Notes: generated by a model not told the origin, from the sequence alone. A DNA stretch of 64,000 nucleotides from CADEDH01 sp050330635 (GCA_050330635.1 JBHJNQ010000010.1:4882-68881); one strand, 5' to 3'; counted from the first letter of the stretch, positions 31,679 through 40,767 are shown. A program made the numbers and translations.

Positions 31679-33610
31679 TCAGCTCCATCGCCGGTCGAGG
31701 TCGAGGCCGTAGTTGCGCAGTTTGCGGTACAGGGTCGAGCGGGCCATGCCGATCGACTTCGCCGCTTCGGTCTTGTTCCCGTCCGCCCGGTCGAGGGCTT
31801 GGAGGACCACTTCGAGTTCCGCTCGCTCGAGTTGGCCGAGGAAGGGGGCGTTGGCTCGGGCCAGGAGCTCGGGTGGCAGGTCGGCTGCGGCCACGTCTCG
31901 GTGCCGGTGGGTGAGCACGATCTGACGGACGACCCGTTCGAGCTCTCGGATGTTGTCGGGCCATTCGTGTCGTCCGAGGGCCTGCAGGGCGTCGCTCCGC
32001 CATCGGAGCGGCTCCCGGCGGCCGTTGCCGTGATCGGCGTTGTGGTGACGGGCCGTCAGCGCCTCCACGATCGGGCCGAGATCATCGGGCCGATCTCGGA
32101 GCGGAGGTACGACGACCCGGACCGCGCCGAGGGTGTTGACGAGCGGCAGGCTGGCCGCTGACGATCCCGCCGTGTCCCGCCGTAACGTGGCCAGCAGCCT
32201 CGGCCGGTGGGCGGGGTGGGCGTCGAGGACGGCGACGACCGCAGCCGCCGCCCGCCGATCGAGGGCATCGACATGGCAGAGCACGATCGTGCCGCCACGC
32301 TCGGTCAACCGACGTCGCAGGCCGACCGCCCACGCCGCCAGGCCATCGACGGCCACCATCTCGGCGCACACGAGGTGGAGCGGACCGTGGCCCCCGGCCA
32401 GCTCGTGGATGGCCCGGGCCAGCGCCAGCTTTCCGGCGCCCTGCTCGCCCTCGATCAGGCACGGCGCGTCCTGGAACGCCACCATCGTGGCCATCTCGGT
32501 GACACGCCGCCAGGCCGAGCTGGTCCCGACCAATCCGCCGGGAAGGACCTGCGCCTTCCCGCCGTCCGACGGCAACGGAACCGGGCCGGTCGCCGGGTTG
32601 GCCGCCTCGCAGCTCGACAGATCGATCACCGCCCCCAGCAACTCGTCGGCCTCGTACGCCGGCTGGCACCTGGCGACCAGGGTGGTCCCGTCCCTGGTCG
32701 AGAACTGGAAGGTGGTCCGCCGGTCTCGGGTGGCGGCCGACGACTGCTCCCACAGGGAGACGATGTCGACGTCGCTCAGGATCCTGGTCGCGGCCGCGGA
32801 GGCGATGACCATGTCTTCGCTCAGCGACAGCACGGCCCGACTCCGACCCCGATTGACGACCAGGAACCGTTCCAGCAGGGCCCGCTCGCGGACCGAAGCC
32901 CGGGAGTACAGCATCCGCTCGATGTCGCTGGCGGCCCGGACCGCCAGCGGCAACAGGAGGGCGTTGGTGTCCTCGAACCGGCACGTCAGGTCGATCACGC
33001 CCTCGAGCCGCCCGCTGATCGGGTGGCGGATCGGTGCCCCGGCACAGGTCAGGCCGAGGTACTGCGACGCGAAGTGCTCGGCGTCGCACACCTGGAACGG
33101 GCGACGGGTCTCGATGACGGTGCCGAGACCGTTGGTGCCGACGACGTCCTCCCGGAGAGAGAAACCGATGCTCGACCGGTTGTCGTCGAGGATGGCGGCC
33201 AAGGCGGGCGTGTCGGCCCACCGGTCGAGGATCCAGCCGTTGTGGTCGGTGAGGATGATCGACACGTTCGTTCCGCTCAGCTCGCCGGCCAACTTGTCGA
33301 TCACCGGTCGGGACGCCAGCCGCAGCCCGGCGGCCCGCTGCTCGTTCGACTCGAACGGCGGATCGAGGTCGTCCGGAGCGAGCCCCGCCACCCGGCTCCG
33401 CCGCCACGACCCGAGGATCTCGTTGCGGATCGGGGCCGGCGACGGACGCCACGGGCCAGCCGACCCCTCGCTCAGGAACGCCTCCCGAGCCAGGCGGAGG
33501 CGGCGTTGGGCGTCGCGGTCGCGGGCCAGGGCCGCACCATGGCACGCGACGGTGGCCGGCGAATCGACCAACGCCGTCACCGTGGCTGGCTCACGTCGTG
33601 TATCGGCCAT
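31679..33610 (-). CDS. AcoR-like GAF/AAA/Fis transcriptional regulator
   Basis: A 643-residue regulator. An N-terminal segment with ILGSWRRSRVAGLAPDDLD is typical of AcoR-like proteins. A GAF sensor domain follows (residues 100-220, including REDVVGTNGLGTVIETRRP and CAGAPIRHPISGRLEGVIDL). Then comes a degenerate AAA+ domain: Walker A is GEQGAGKLALA, Walker B is GGTIVLCHVDAL, and no GAFTGA loop is present. The C-terminus is a Fis helix-turn-helix (KTEAAKSIGMARSTLYRKLR). GAFTGA is needed to activate sigma-54, so this protein probably works with another sigma factor. It is divergent from the monooxygenase operon, with the palindrome 33673-33689 between, and likely controls it. Confidence 0.85.
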   Translation of the reverse strand: MADTRREPATVTALVDSPATVACHGAALARDRDAQRRLRLAREAFLSEGSAGPWRPSPAPIRNEILGSWRRSRVAGLAPDDLDPPFESNEQRAAGLRLASRPVIDKLAGELSGTNVSIILTDHNGWILDRWADTPALAAILDDNRSSIGFSLREDVVGTNGLGTVIETRRPFQVCDAEHFASQYLGLTCAGAPIRHPISGRLEGVIDLTCRFEDTNALLLPLAVRAASDIERMLYSRASVRERALLERFLVVNRGRSRAVLSLSEDMVIASAAATRILSDVDIVSLWEQSSAATRDRRTTFQFSTRDGTTLVARCQPAYEADELLGAVIDLSSCEAANPATGPVPLPSDGGKAQVLPGGLVGTSSAWRRVTEMATMVAFQDAPCLIEGEQGAGKLALARAIHELAGGHGPLHLVCAEMVAVDGLAAWAVGLRRRLTERGGTIVLCHVDALDRRAAAAVVAVLDAHPAHRPRLLATLRRDTAGSSAASLPLVNTLGAVRVVVPPLRDRPDDLGPIVEALTARHHNADHGNGRREPLRWRSDALQALGRHEWPDNIRELERVVRQIVLTHRHRDVAAADLPPELLARANAPFLGQLERAELEVVLQALDRADGNKTEAAKSIGMARSTLYRKLRNYGLDLDRRWS

Positions 33611-33672
33611 GTGACACCGGCCCCCTGAATGTCCCCCTGCCGCATTCTCCCATCGGGCCCGGCCGCCGTCGA

Positions 33673-33689
33673 TGTCCGATTATCGGACA
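33673..33689. promoter_or_regulatory. Palindromic operator between regulator and operon
   Basis: TGTCCGAT-T-ATCGGACA: a perfect 8-bp inverted repeat around one base, 62 bases before the regulator start and 114 before the operon start. This is the expected type of site for a Fis-type dimer. Confidence 0.7.
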
Positions 33690-33802
33690 ACCCCACCCGG
33701 TCGGGCCCGCGGCGTAGCGGAAAGCGACGGTGCAACCCCACTTTCGAACAACGATCGACGCCTCGCCGCCAGCACCATCGGTGCTGAAGGGGAGGTTCCA
33801 CG

Positions 33803-34591
33803 ATGGCAACCGTTGAACGCATGTGGGCACTGGATGCCCCCACATTCACCATGGACAGCTCGCTGCTGATGGTCGGATCTCTCGGGGAGATCACCGTCCG
33901 AGTCACCAGCTTCCTCGTGCAGCACGCCAGGGGCCTCGTGTTGTTCGACACCCAGCTCGACCCCGCCTCCTACGACGACGACCCGGCCTCGGTGTTCGGG
34001 GAGGGTTTGCAGGCGGTCATCAACCTCGACGCCAGTCCCGACCAGCGGGTCGACCGCCAGATCGAGGCCCTCGGGTTCCGGACCACCGACGTGACCCACG
34101 TGGTCATCTCCCACCTCCACTTCGACCACTCGGGCTGCGCCCGGCTGTTCCCCGAAGCCAAGTTCTACTGCGGCCTCGGCGAGATCCGCCACGCCTACTG
34201 GCCGGAGCCGGCCGGGGCGGGATTCTTCCGGCTGGAAGACCTGCTCCCCCTGCGGAACTTCGATTGGACCGAGCTCTACGAGGACCACGACCTGTTCGGC
34301 GACGGCAGCCTGACCTTGCTCCACACCCCGGGCCACACCCCCGGTGAGCTGAGCATGATGGTCAGGCTGCCCGACCGGAACCTGATCGTGACCGGCGACA
34401 CCGCCCACCTGGCCCAAGGGTTCGACGGCCTCGTACCCATGCCGTTCAGCGTCAACACCGAGTTGTCGGTGCGATCGATGCGCAAACTCCACCGGCTGGC
34501 GGTCGAGAACGACGCGTTTGTGTGGGTGTCACACGAACCCGACCACTACCACCACATGAACTCGCCCACCATGCTGGGGGAGCCGGCGTGA
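33803..34591 (+). CDS. Metallo-beta-lactamase-fold lactonase-like hydrolase
   Basis: A 262-residue protein. The zinc motif HLHFDHSG (His104, His106, Asp108, His109), then HTPGHTPGELSMM and VTGDTAH give a complete dinuclear metal site of the kind seen in N-acyl-homoserine lactonases (AttM/AiiA). ATG 33803 follows GGGGAGG with good spacing. It is first in a three-gene operon with a zinc-ribbon protein and a Baeyer-Villiger monooxygenase, so hydrolysis of the lactone or ester made by that enzyme is the likely role. Quorum quenching is an alternative. Confidence 0.8.
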   Translation: MATVERMWALDAPTFTMDSSLLMVGSLGEITVRVTSFLVQHARGLVLFDTQLDPASYDDDPASVFGEGLQAVINLDASPDQRVDRQIEALGFRTTDVTHVVISHLHFDHSGCARLFPEAKFYCGLGEIRHAYWPEPAGAGFFRLEDLLPLRNFDWTELYEDHDLFGDGSLTLLHTPGHTPGELSMMVRLPDRNLIVTGDTAHLAQGFDGLVPMPFSVNTELSVRSMRKLHRLAVENDAFVWVSHEPDHYHHMNSPTMLGEPA

Positions 34592-35076
34592 CCGTCCGGG
34601 TCGACTACCGCTGCCGGCGCTGCGGCCACGTGGTCGAGCTCGAGGTGGCGACCCCGCCCGCCGCCACCCGCTGCCGGAGCTGTGGCTCCACGGCCAAACG
34701 ACAGTGGAGCCTGTTCGGGGTCGGCCGGCGTGACCTTCGGACCGCCGTCGAGGGCGCCGTCGAGGGCGCCGTCGCCCCCTCGCCCGGTCTGGGGCCGGGC
34801 GGTGGGCGCAGCAGCGAGCCGTGTCGCACGAGCCCCGGGGTTCCCGGGCTGTGCCTGCTGGGCGACAGCGCAGCGCGCGCGCTGGTGGCGCGCGCCACCA
34901 ACGACGGCCGGTCGCTCGAACGCGAACAGCGTCGCCAGACCGCCCACCTGAGCGAGACCGGACGTCACGGGACGGTCGTCTCCGACCACGGGCACAGCCA
35001 CGGCCACGGCCACGGCGGAGCGAACCCAGCCAGCGACAACCGGTCCGCCACCCGCGGGCCACGAGAGATCACCTAG
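34588..35076 (+). CDS. FmdB-type zinc-ribbon protein with His-rich tail
   Basis: A 162-residue protein starting at GTG 34588, overlapping the previous stop (GTGA). The N-terminus is a zinc ribbon (YRCRRCGHVVELE, then TRCRSCGSTAKRQW) like the FmdB regulatory family. The middle is low-complexity Gly/Pro/Ala, and the tail is DHGHSHGHGHGG, probably metal-binding. In the family such proteins accompany amidases, monooxygenases and acyl-CoA enzymes. A metal-delivery or regulatory role is inferred. Confidence 0.65.
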   Translation: MTVRVDYRCRRCGHVVELEVATPPAATRCRSCGSTAKRQWSLFGVGRRDLRTAVEGAVEGAVAPSPGLGPGGGRSSEPCRTSPGVPGLCLLGDSAARALVARATNDGRSLEREQRRQTAHLSETGRHGTVVSDHGHSHGHGHGGANPASDNRSATRGPREIT

Positions 35077-35109
35077 ACACGATCACGTCCTACCCAACAG
35101 GAGACAGCC

Positions 35110-36720
35110 ATGGCGAACAACCCCGTCGACGACCTCGATGTGCTGGTGGTGGGGGCCGGGTTCTCCGGCGTCTACCAGCTGTACCGGCTCCGCGACCTCG
35201 ACTTCAAGGTCCACCTGATCGAGGCCGGATCCGGCCCGGGCGGGATCTGGCACTGGAACTGCTACCCGGGGGCCAGAACCGACACCCACGCCGACATCTA
35301 CCAGTTCAGCCGGGAAGACCTCACCAGCGGCTGGAACTGGTCGGAACAGTTCCCGTCGTGGTCGGAGATGCGCTCCTACTTCGACTACGTCGACGACAAG
35401 CTCGAGCTGAGCAAGGACATCAGCTTCAACACCCGCGTCGTCGCCGCCGAGTTCGACGAATCGGCCAACAAGTGGACCGTGACCTGCGACGACGGCTCGA
35501 CGATCCGAGCCTCCTTCCTCGACATCAACACCGGGTTCGGGTCGAAGCCCTACATCCCCGACCTCGAGGGCCTCGACTCGTTCCAAGGGCGCTGCCATCA
35601 CACCGCGCTGTGGCCCCAGGAGGGGCTGAGCCTCGCCGGTAAGCGGGTCGGCGTCATCGGCACCGGGGCCAGCGGGGTGCAGGTCGCCCAGGAAGCGTCA
35701 CTCGACGCCGCCCACCTCACGATCTTCCAGCGCACCCCGAACCTGGCGCTCCCCATGCAGCAGAGACGGCTCACCGTCGAAGACAACGACGCCATGCGGG
35801 CGCAGTACCCCGAGGTGTTCCCGATCCGGGGCGAGACCTTCGCCGGCTTCGACTTCGACTTCCTCGACAAGAACGCCACCGAGGTCACCGCCGAAGAGCG
35901 AAACGCCACCTACGAGCGGCTCTGGCAGGGGGGCGGCTTCCGCTTCTGGTTGGCGACCTTCCAGGACACCCTGTTCGACGACGAAGCCAACCGCTACGCC
36001 TACGACTTCTGGCGCCACAAGGTCCGGGCCCGGATCAACGACCCAGCAGTGGCGGAGAAGTTGGCCCCGACCGAGCCCCCTCACCCGTTCGGGGTCAAGC
36101 GGCCGTCGCTCGAGCAGTGGTACTACGACATGTTCAACAACGACAACGTCAGCCTCGTCGACCTCAACGAGACCCCGATCGAACGGATCACGCCCGCAGG
36201 GGTGCAGACCACCGCCGGGGAACACGAGCTCGACATCCTGGTGCTCGCCACCGGCTTCGACGCCGTGACCGGCGGGCTGACGAGCATCGACATCCGCAGC
36301 ACCGACGGCAAGACCTTCGGCGACGTGTGGGCCGACGGGGTCAGGACCCAGTTGGGGGTCGCCACGGCCGGCTTCCCGAACCTGCTGTTCGGCTACGGGC
36401 CGCAGTCTCCCTGCGCCTTCTGCAACGGACCGACCAGCGCCGAATACCAGGGCGAGCTGGTCGTCCAGACGCTGGTTCATCTGCGGGACAACGGCCTCGT
36501 CCGGATCGAGGCGACCCCGGAGGCCCAGGAGGAGTGGCGGACCCTGATCGCCGACTTCTGGGACAGCACCCTGTTCCCCCAGGCGAAGTCGTGGTACACC
36601 GGCGTCAACATCCCCGGCAAGACCGTCGAGAGCCTGAACTTCCCGCTCGGTCTCCCCACCTACCGGGAGAAGTACCAGGAGAGCGTCGACAACGGCTACG
36701 CCGGATTCGTCCTCACCTAG
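35110..36720 (+). CDS. Type I Baeyer-Villiger monooxygenase
   Basis: A 536-residue flavoprotein. FAD-binding LVVGAGFSGVY is near the N-terminus; GPGGIWHWNCYPGARTDTHA is typical of cyclohexanone-monooxygenase-like enzymes. The Baeyer-Villiger fingerprint F-x-G-x-x-x-H-x-x-x-W-P is present as FQGRCHHTALWP from residue 158. NADPH-binding is GVIGTGASGVQ, and the second ATG motif is LATGFDAVTG. AGGAGACAGCC precedes the ATG. It should insert oxygen into a ketone using NADPH and O2, giving an ester or lactone, which the hydrolase two genes upstream could open. The substrate is unknown. Confidence 0.88.
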   Translation: MANNPVDDLDVLVVGAGFSGVYQLYRLRDLDFKVHLIEAGSGPGGIWHWNCYPGARTDTHADIYQFSREDLTSGWNWSEQFPSWSEMRSYFDYVDDKLELSKDISFNTRVVAAEFDESANKWTVTCDDGSTIRASFLDINTGFGSKPYIPDLEGLDSFQGRCHHTALWPQEGLSLAGKRVGVIGTGASGVQVAQEASLDAAHLTIFQRTPNLALPMQQRRLTVEDNDAMRAQYPEVFPIRGETFAGFDFDFLDKNATEVTAEERNATYERLWQGGGFRFWLATFQDTLFDDEANRYAYDFWRHKVRARINDPAVAEKLAPTEPPHPFGVKRPSLEQWYYDMFNNDNVSLVDLNETPIERITPAGVQTTAGEHELDILVLATGFDAVTGGLTSIDIRSTDGKTFGDVWADGVRTQLGVATAGFPNLLFGYGPQSPCAFCNGPTSAEYQGELVVQTLVHLRDNGLVRIEATPEAQEEWRTLIADFWDSTLFPQAKSWYTGVNIPGKTVESLNFPLGLPTYREKYQESVDNGYAGFVLT

Positions 36721-36745
36721 CCGACACCTAGCCGACACCTAGCCG
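36714..36745. repeat. Three 11-base tandem repeats at the operon end
   Basis: CACCTAGCCGA is repeated almost three times, the first unit containing the stop codon of the monooxygenase gene. It probably arose by slippage. Confidence 0.7.
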
Positions 36746-36910
36746 TGTCGACGACACGTCCGCTCCACCTGGTCCGCCAGTGTCGGGTCGAGCGGGCCGG
36801 CCGATCGAATCCCGGCGCCTCGGGGGGGTCGGCTCGCGCCCGGATTGAGTTGGTTCTCCCACGTCCAGATTTGTCGCGGCTGATAGCCTCGGCCGTTTGG
36901 TGGGAGAAGC
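36746..36910. other. Spacer with a DUF2442 tail scrap
   Basis: Bases 36,765-36,800 read HLVRQCRVERAG, like the RLVRQYRVEQAS end of DUF2442 genes, the only island-type scrap seen outside 5.6-31.6 kb. GGGAGAAGC just before 36911 is the ribosome site of the next gene. Confidence 0.45.
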
Positions 36911-39628
36911 ATGGCGGCTGTCGAGGGGCCAAGACCGTGGATTCGCATGGCTTGGGTCACAACGGCCGGCCGCCGCCACCCTCGGCGTCCATCCATTGCT
37001 CGGGGTATCGGTGTGATCGAGTCGACCGACGGCCCAACCGGCCGCCAGCCGGCCGACGCGACCGCGCCCGACAGCTGGCTCGGCAACGCCCGCTCCCTCG
37101 TGCTCGGCCGCCTTGTCGTGGCCGCGCTCGGGTGGACCGGCACGATCATCGTGGCCCGCAACCTCGACGCCGATCAGTTCGGGCGTTTCACCTTCGTGTT
37201 CGGGCTGCTCGGCATGATGACGATCGTCACCGACCTCGGGCTCGGTCGGGTGGCCCTGGCCGGGGTCATGCCGGGGGCCGAGGATCCGCGACGGTTCGCC
37301 GGCAGCTATGTGGTGCTCCGGTCGCTCCTCGGGCTCGTCGGCTACGCGGCCGCGGTCTTGTTCACCTTCGTCGTCGGCTACTCGAGCGAGATCGTGATCG
37401 CCACCGCCATCGCCGGGGCCGTGATCGTCCTCGCCACCACCTCCCACGCCTACGAGATCGTGCTCCAGGCTCAGCTGCGAATGGGCATCGTCGCCGGGGC
37501 CGCCATCGTCGGCCGATCGAGCCAGCTGGCGCTGACCGCCGTGGTTGTCGTAGCCGACGGCGGGTTGATCCCGTTCCTGCTCCCGGCCATCGCCGCCGAG
37601 ATCCTGATCGCAGCCGTGAAGATTCCGCAGGCCCTCCGGCTCCAGGCGATGACCTATTCGATCCGGCTCGACCTCTGGCGGCGCATGCTGCGTGAAGCCG
37701 TGCCGATCTCGATCGGCGCCGCCCTGGCCACCCTTTATTTCCGGGTCGACTCGATCATGTTGTCGAAGATGGCCGACTTCACCGCGGTGGCGATCTACGG
37801 GATCGCCTTCAAGTTCGTCGACGTCCTGCACTTCATCTCGCTCAGCGTCTCGGCCCCGCTGCTCAGCGTGCTGGTCGCCGCCTGGCCCAGCCGGCCCGAC
37901 GACTTCCGACGGACGATCGACCTCATGATCGGCCTGCTCGTCCTGGCCATCGGCGGCTTGGTCGTCGGCTTCGCCCTCTTTGCAACCGACGCCATCGAGT
38001 TGCTCTACGGCTCGGCCTACCTGGGCACCGACGGTTCGGCCGGGCGGGTGCTCCAGCTCCTGGTCGTCGGCCAGATCATCGCCTTCGGGTCGGTACTCGG
38101 GCTGACGATCCTGATCGCAACAGCCCGCCATGGCCGCTACCCCTACCTGGCGCTCGCCGGCTTGGTCGTCAACGTCGGCCTCAACTTCTGGACCATACCC
38201 CGCTGGGGTATCGAGGGGGCGGCGGTGACAACCATCGCCACCAACGTGGTCGTCTTCGTCGGCATGGTCCTGCTGGTGCGAGGAATCCCTGACATCGGCC
38301 CGGTCTGTCTTGCGCCGCTGCTCCGGGTCGTCCCGGCAGCGCTGGTGGGGATCGGCGTCGGGCTGCTCGTCGACCGGGTGACGCACTGGGCGATGGCTGC
38401 TGTCGCCGCGCAGGCCGTCTACCTCGCGGCGGCGCTCCCCCTCCGGGTCATCGGGCCGGCGAGCAGCATCGGCCGGGTGGCCGAAACCCCGTCGGAAGGG
38501 CTGACGCCCGGCCGGCCGGGAGGGTCATCGGGGTCATCGGGGTCGGTCGTGCTGGTCGGCCACAGCCGGTCGGGCTCCGGGGCCGAGCTGGTGGCGTTGC
38601 GCTACGCCGGCCACCTGTTGGCCAGCGGCCGTGCTGTAGGGGCCGTCTGCCCCGAGGGCTTCCTGGCCGAGCGGCTCCGAGCTCTAGGCTTCGACCCGAT
38701 CATCATCCCCGACCTCCAACTCCCAGCCGGCTCCCGACCGGTGGCCGCCGTCGCCATGATCGGCCGGTGGCTGCGGGCCGCCTGGATCGTGAACCGCCGC
38801 ACCGACCGGGTCGACGTCCTCGTCGTCAACGGGTTGCTGGCCCTGCCCGCGGTGGCCCTCGGCGGACGGTCCCGGTCGGCTCTGTGGCTGGTCCATGACG
38901 TCGTCGTCCGGTCGGATCTGCGCCTCGTGGCCCGGCTGTCGACCCGGCGCCTGGCCGTCGCCGCAGCGGTGTCGAGCGCGGCGGCCGCGCTGCCGACCGC
39001 CCTTGGCGTGCCCACGTCGTTGATCCGCAACGGCACCGCCTGGCCAGTCGAACCGGCCCACCGGTCATCGGAGGGACGGCCGGTGATAGGCATCAACGCC
39101 AAGGTCACCCCCTGGAAAGGCCACCGCATCCTGTTGGAGGCCGTCGCCGCCCTCCCTGGGGTCGAGCTCGAGATCCTCGGCGGGAGCTTTCCGAAAGACG
39201 ACGCCTACCTCTCGGAGCTCCGGGCCCGGGCTGCTCGCCCCGACCTGGCCGGACGGGTCCGCTTTCTCGGACACCGCGACGAGCCGCTGAAGGCGATGGC
39301 CCACTGGTCGGTCGCGGTCAGCGCCAGCGTCGACCCCGAGGCCGGCCCGCTGTCGGTGCTCGAGGCCATGTCGCTGGGGATCCCTGTCGTGGCCACCAAC
39401 CACGGTGGTGCGGTCGAGGTGCTGGGCTCGGCCGGGCTGCTGGTCGAGCCGGCCGACGTCGAGGCCATGACCGAGGCCATCGGGCGCCTGCTGGCCGACC
39501 CCGAACTGCGGGACCGGTGCTCGGCTGCCGGGCGGGCCTCGGTGGCCGACGGGCTCACCGAGCAAGCGGCCAACGACCGCTTCCTGGCCCTGGTCAACGA
39601 TCTGCGGGCCGGTGCGACCGGGCGGTGA
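36911..39628 (+). CDS. Fusion of Wzx-type flippase and GT4 glycosyltransferase
   Basis: A 905-residue protein. Residues 75-500 are a polysaccharide flippase of the MATE/MOP type with about 12-14 hydrophobic segments (RLVVAALGWTGTIIVARNLD, FRVDSIMLSKMADFTAVAIY). A Gly/Ser linker follows near residue 535. Residues 543-905 are a GT4 glycosyltransferase: VVLVGHSRSGSGAELVALRY at the N-lobe, INAKVTPWKGHRILLEAV, and the nucleotide-sugar motif SVLEAMSLGIPVVATNHGG. GGGAG before ATG 36911 supports this start; GTG 37013 is an alternative. Flippases and GT4 enzymes are normally separate, so this protein could add a sugar to the lipid-linked unit as it is exported. It heads a run of three + strand genes. 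Confidence 0.85.
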   Translation: MAAVEGPRPWIRMAWVTTAGRRHPRRPSIARGIGVIESTDGPTGRQPADATAPDSWLGNARSLVLGRLVVAALGWTGTIIVARNLDADQFGRFTFVFGLLGMMTIVTDLGLGRVALAGVMPGAEDPRRFAGSYVVLRSLLGLVGYAAAVLFTFVVGYSSEIVIATAIAGAVIVLATTSHAYEIVLQAQLRMGIVAGAAIVGRSSQLALTAVVVVADGGLIPFLLPAIAAEILIAAVKIPQALRLQAMTYSIRLDLWRRMLREAVPISIGAALATLYFRVDSIMLSKMADFTAVAIYGIAFKFVDVLHFISLSVSAPLLSVLVAAWPSRPDDFRRTIDLMIGLLVLAIGGLVVGFALFATDAIELLYGSAYLGTDGSAGRVLQLLVVGQIIAFGSVLGLTILIATARHGRYPYLALAGLVVNVGLNFWTIPRWGIEGAAVTTIATNVVVFVGMVLLVRGIPDIGPVCLAPLLRVVPAALVGIGVGLLVDRVTHWAMAAVAAQAVYLAAALPLRVIGPASSIGRVAETPSEGLTPGRPGGSSGSSGSVVLVGHSRSGSGAELVALRYAGHLLASGRAVGAVCPEGFLAERLRALGFDPIIIPDLQLPAGSRPVAAVAMIGRWLRAAWIVNRRTDRVDVLVVNGLLALPAVALGGRSRSALWLVHDVVVRSDLRLVARLSTRRLAVAAAVSSAAAALPTALGVPTSLIRNGTAWPVEPAHRSSEGRPVIGINAKVTPWKGHRILLEAVAALPGVELEILGGSFPKDDAYLSELRARAARPDLAGRVRFLGHRDEPLKAMAHWSVAVSASVDPEAGPLSVLEAMSLGIPVVATNHGGAVEVLGSAGLLVEPADVEAMTEAIGRLLADPELRDRCSAAGRASVADGLTEQAANDRFLALVNDLRAGATGR

Positions 39629-39633
39629 CGGCG

Positions 39634-40767
39634 ATGCGGGTGTTGTTCATCAACGAGAACATCGGCGGCCACGCCACCGTCCACCACCACCTCCGGTCGG
39701 TGCTGGCCGACCGGTCCGATATCGAGCCGGTCTTCCTCGATCTCGCCCCGCCGAGCCTGGCGGCGCGGGTGGCGGGCGCCGCCGTCCCCGGCCTGGCCCG
39801 CCTCGACCTCGACCTCCAACCCCTCCGAGCCCAGCTGGTCCGAAGCGCCGGACTGGCCCGCTCACTCGAACGCCACCTCTCGGGCATCGACGTCGTCCAC
39901 CTCTACACCCACAACGCCGGCCTGCTGAGCGCCGACTCCTGGCGCCGTCACCCGACCGTGGTCAGCCTCGACACGACCAACGCACAGAACGGCTACCGGC
40001 TGCCGAGCCGTCGCCCGACCTCGTTCACCCGCTTGACGGTGGCCGCGACCATGCCCTTCGAACGCCGGGTCTACCAGGCTGCCGACCTGGTCGTGGCCAA
40101 CTCCCGGTGGGCCGCCGGTTCGCTTCGCGACGACTATCACCTCGCCGACGAGAAGCTCCGAATCCTCCCCTTCGGCATCGATGGGCCCCCGTTCGGCCCC
40201 GGGGCAGCGCCGGGGGTCACCGCCGCCGGTCGACCCCGTGCCGTCTTCGTCGGGCGGAGCCTGGCCCGCAAGGGTGGTCTTCAGCTTCTCCGGGTTCACC
40301 GGCAGCACCTCGCCGACCGGCTCGACCTGGCCCTGGTCACCCAGGAACGGCCCGAGACCGGGCCCGGCGTCGAGGTGATCGGCGACCTGCAGCCCGGCGA
40401 TCCTCGGCTGTGGGACATCCTGCGGCGATCGGCGATGTTCGTGTTTCCGAGCGAGATCGACATGGCGCCGAACGCGGTCCTGGAAGCGATGATGGCCGGC
40501 CTGCCCATCGTGGCCCGGCCGGTCGGCGCCATCCCGGAGATGGTTGACCACGGGGTCAACGGCCTGCTGGTCGGGCCCGAAGCTGCCGACCTGGTAGGGG
40601 CGGTCACCGCCTTGCTCGACGACGAGCCCCGACGTGTCGCGCTCGGCGCCTCGTCCCGAGCTCGGGCGCTGGCCCACTATGACGCGTCGACCAACGCCGA
40701 CCAGCTGGTGGCCATCCTGGCCGAGGCCCACGATCGACACCACCGACGCCCGGCCGGTCGACGATGA
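39634..40767 (+). CDS. GT4 glycosyltransferase
   Basis: A 377-residue GT-B enzyme. It starts MRVLFINENIGGHATVHHHL. The C-lobe has AVFVGRSLARKGGLQLL, and the donor motif is MFVFPSEIDMAPNAVLEAMM followed by AGLPIVARPVGAIPEMV. A GTG at 39625 overlapping the previous stop is an alternative start. It should transfer a sugar from a nucleotide donor during repeat-unit assembly on the cytoplasmic face; donor and acceptor are unknown. Its stop overlaps the next start (ATGA). Confidence 0.83.
   Translation: MRVLFINENIGGHATVHHHLRSVLADRSDIEPVFLDLAPPSLAARVAGAAVPGLARLDLDLQPLRAQLVRSAGLARSLERHLSGIDVVHLYTHNAGLLSADSWRRHPTVVSLDTTNAQNGYRLPSRRPTSFTRLTVAATMPFERRVYQAADLVVANSRWAAGSLRDDYHLADEKLRILPFGIDGPPFGPGAAPGVTAAGRPRAVFVGRSLARKGGLQLLRVHRQHLADRLDLALVTQERPETGPGVEVIGDLQPGDPRLWDILRRSAMFVFPSEIDMAPNAVLEAMMAGLPIVARPVGAIPEMVDHGVNGLLVGPEAADLVGAVTALLDDEPRRVALGASSRARALAHYDASTNADQLVAILAEAHDRHHRRPAGRR

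Noticed and set aside
32133..33628. Long + strand frames under the AcoR-like regulator
   Set aside because: They are antisense shadows; the minus-strand protein has conserved GAF and Fis domains.
33620..33802. Sigma-54 type promoter before the monooxygenase operon
   Set aside because: No -24/-12 GG-N10-GC arrangement was convincing, and the regulator lacks GAFTGA.
36728..38386. A 552-codon minus-strand frame under the flippase fusion
   Set aside because: It is a shadow of the flippase gene, rich in D, G, R, H and P with no recognisable domain.
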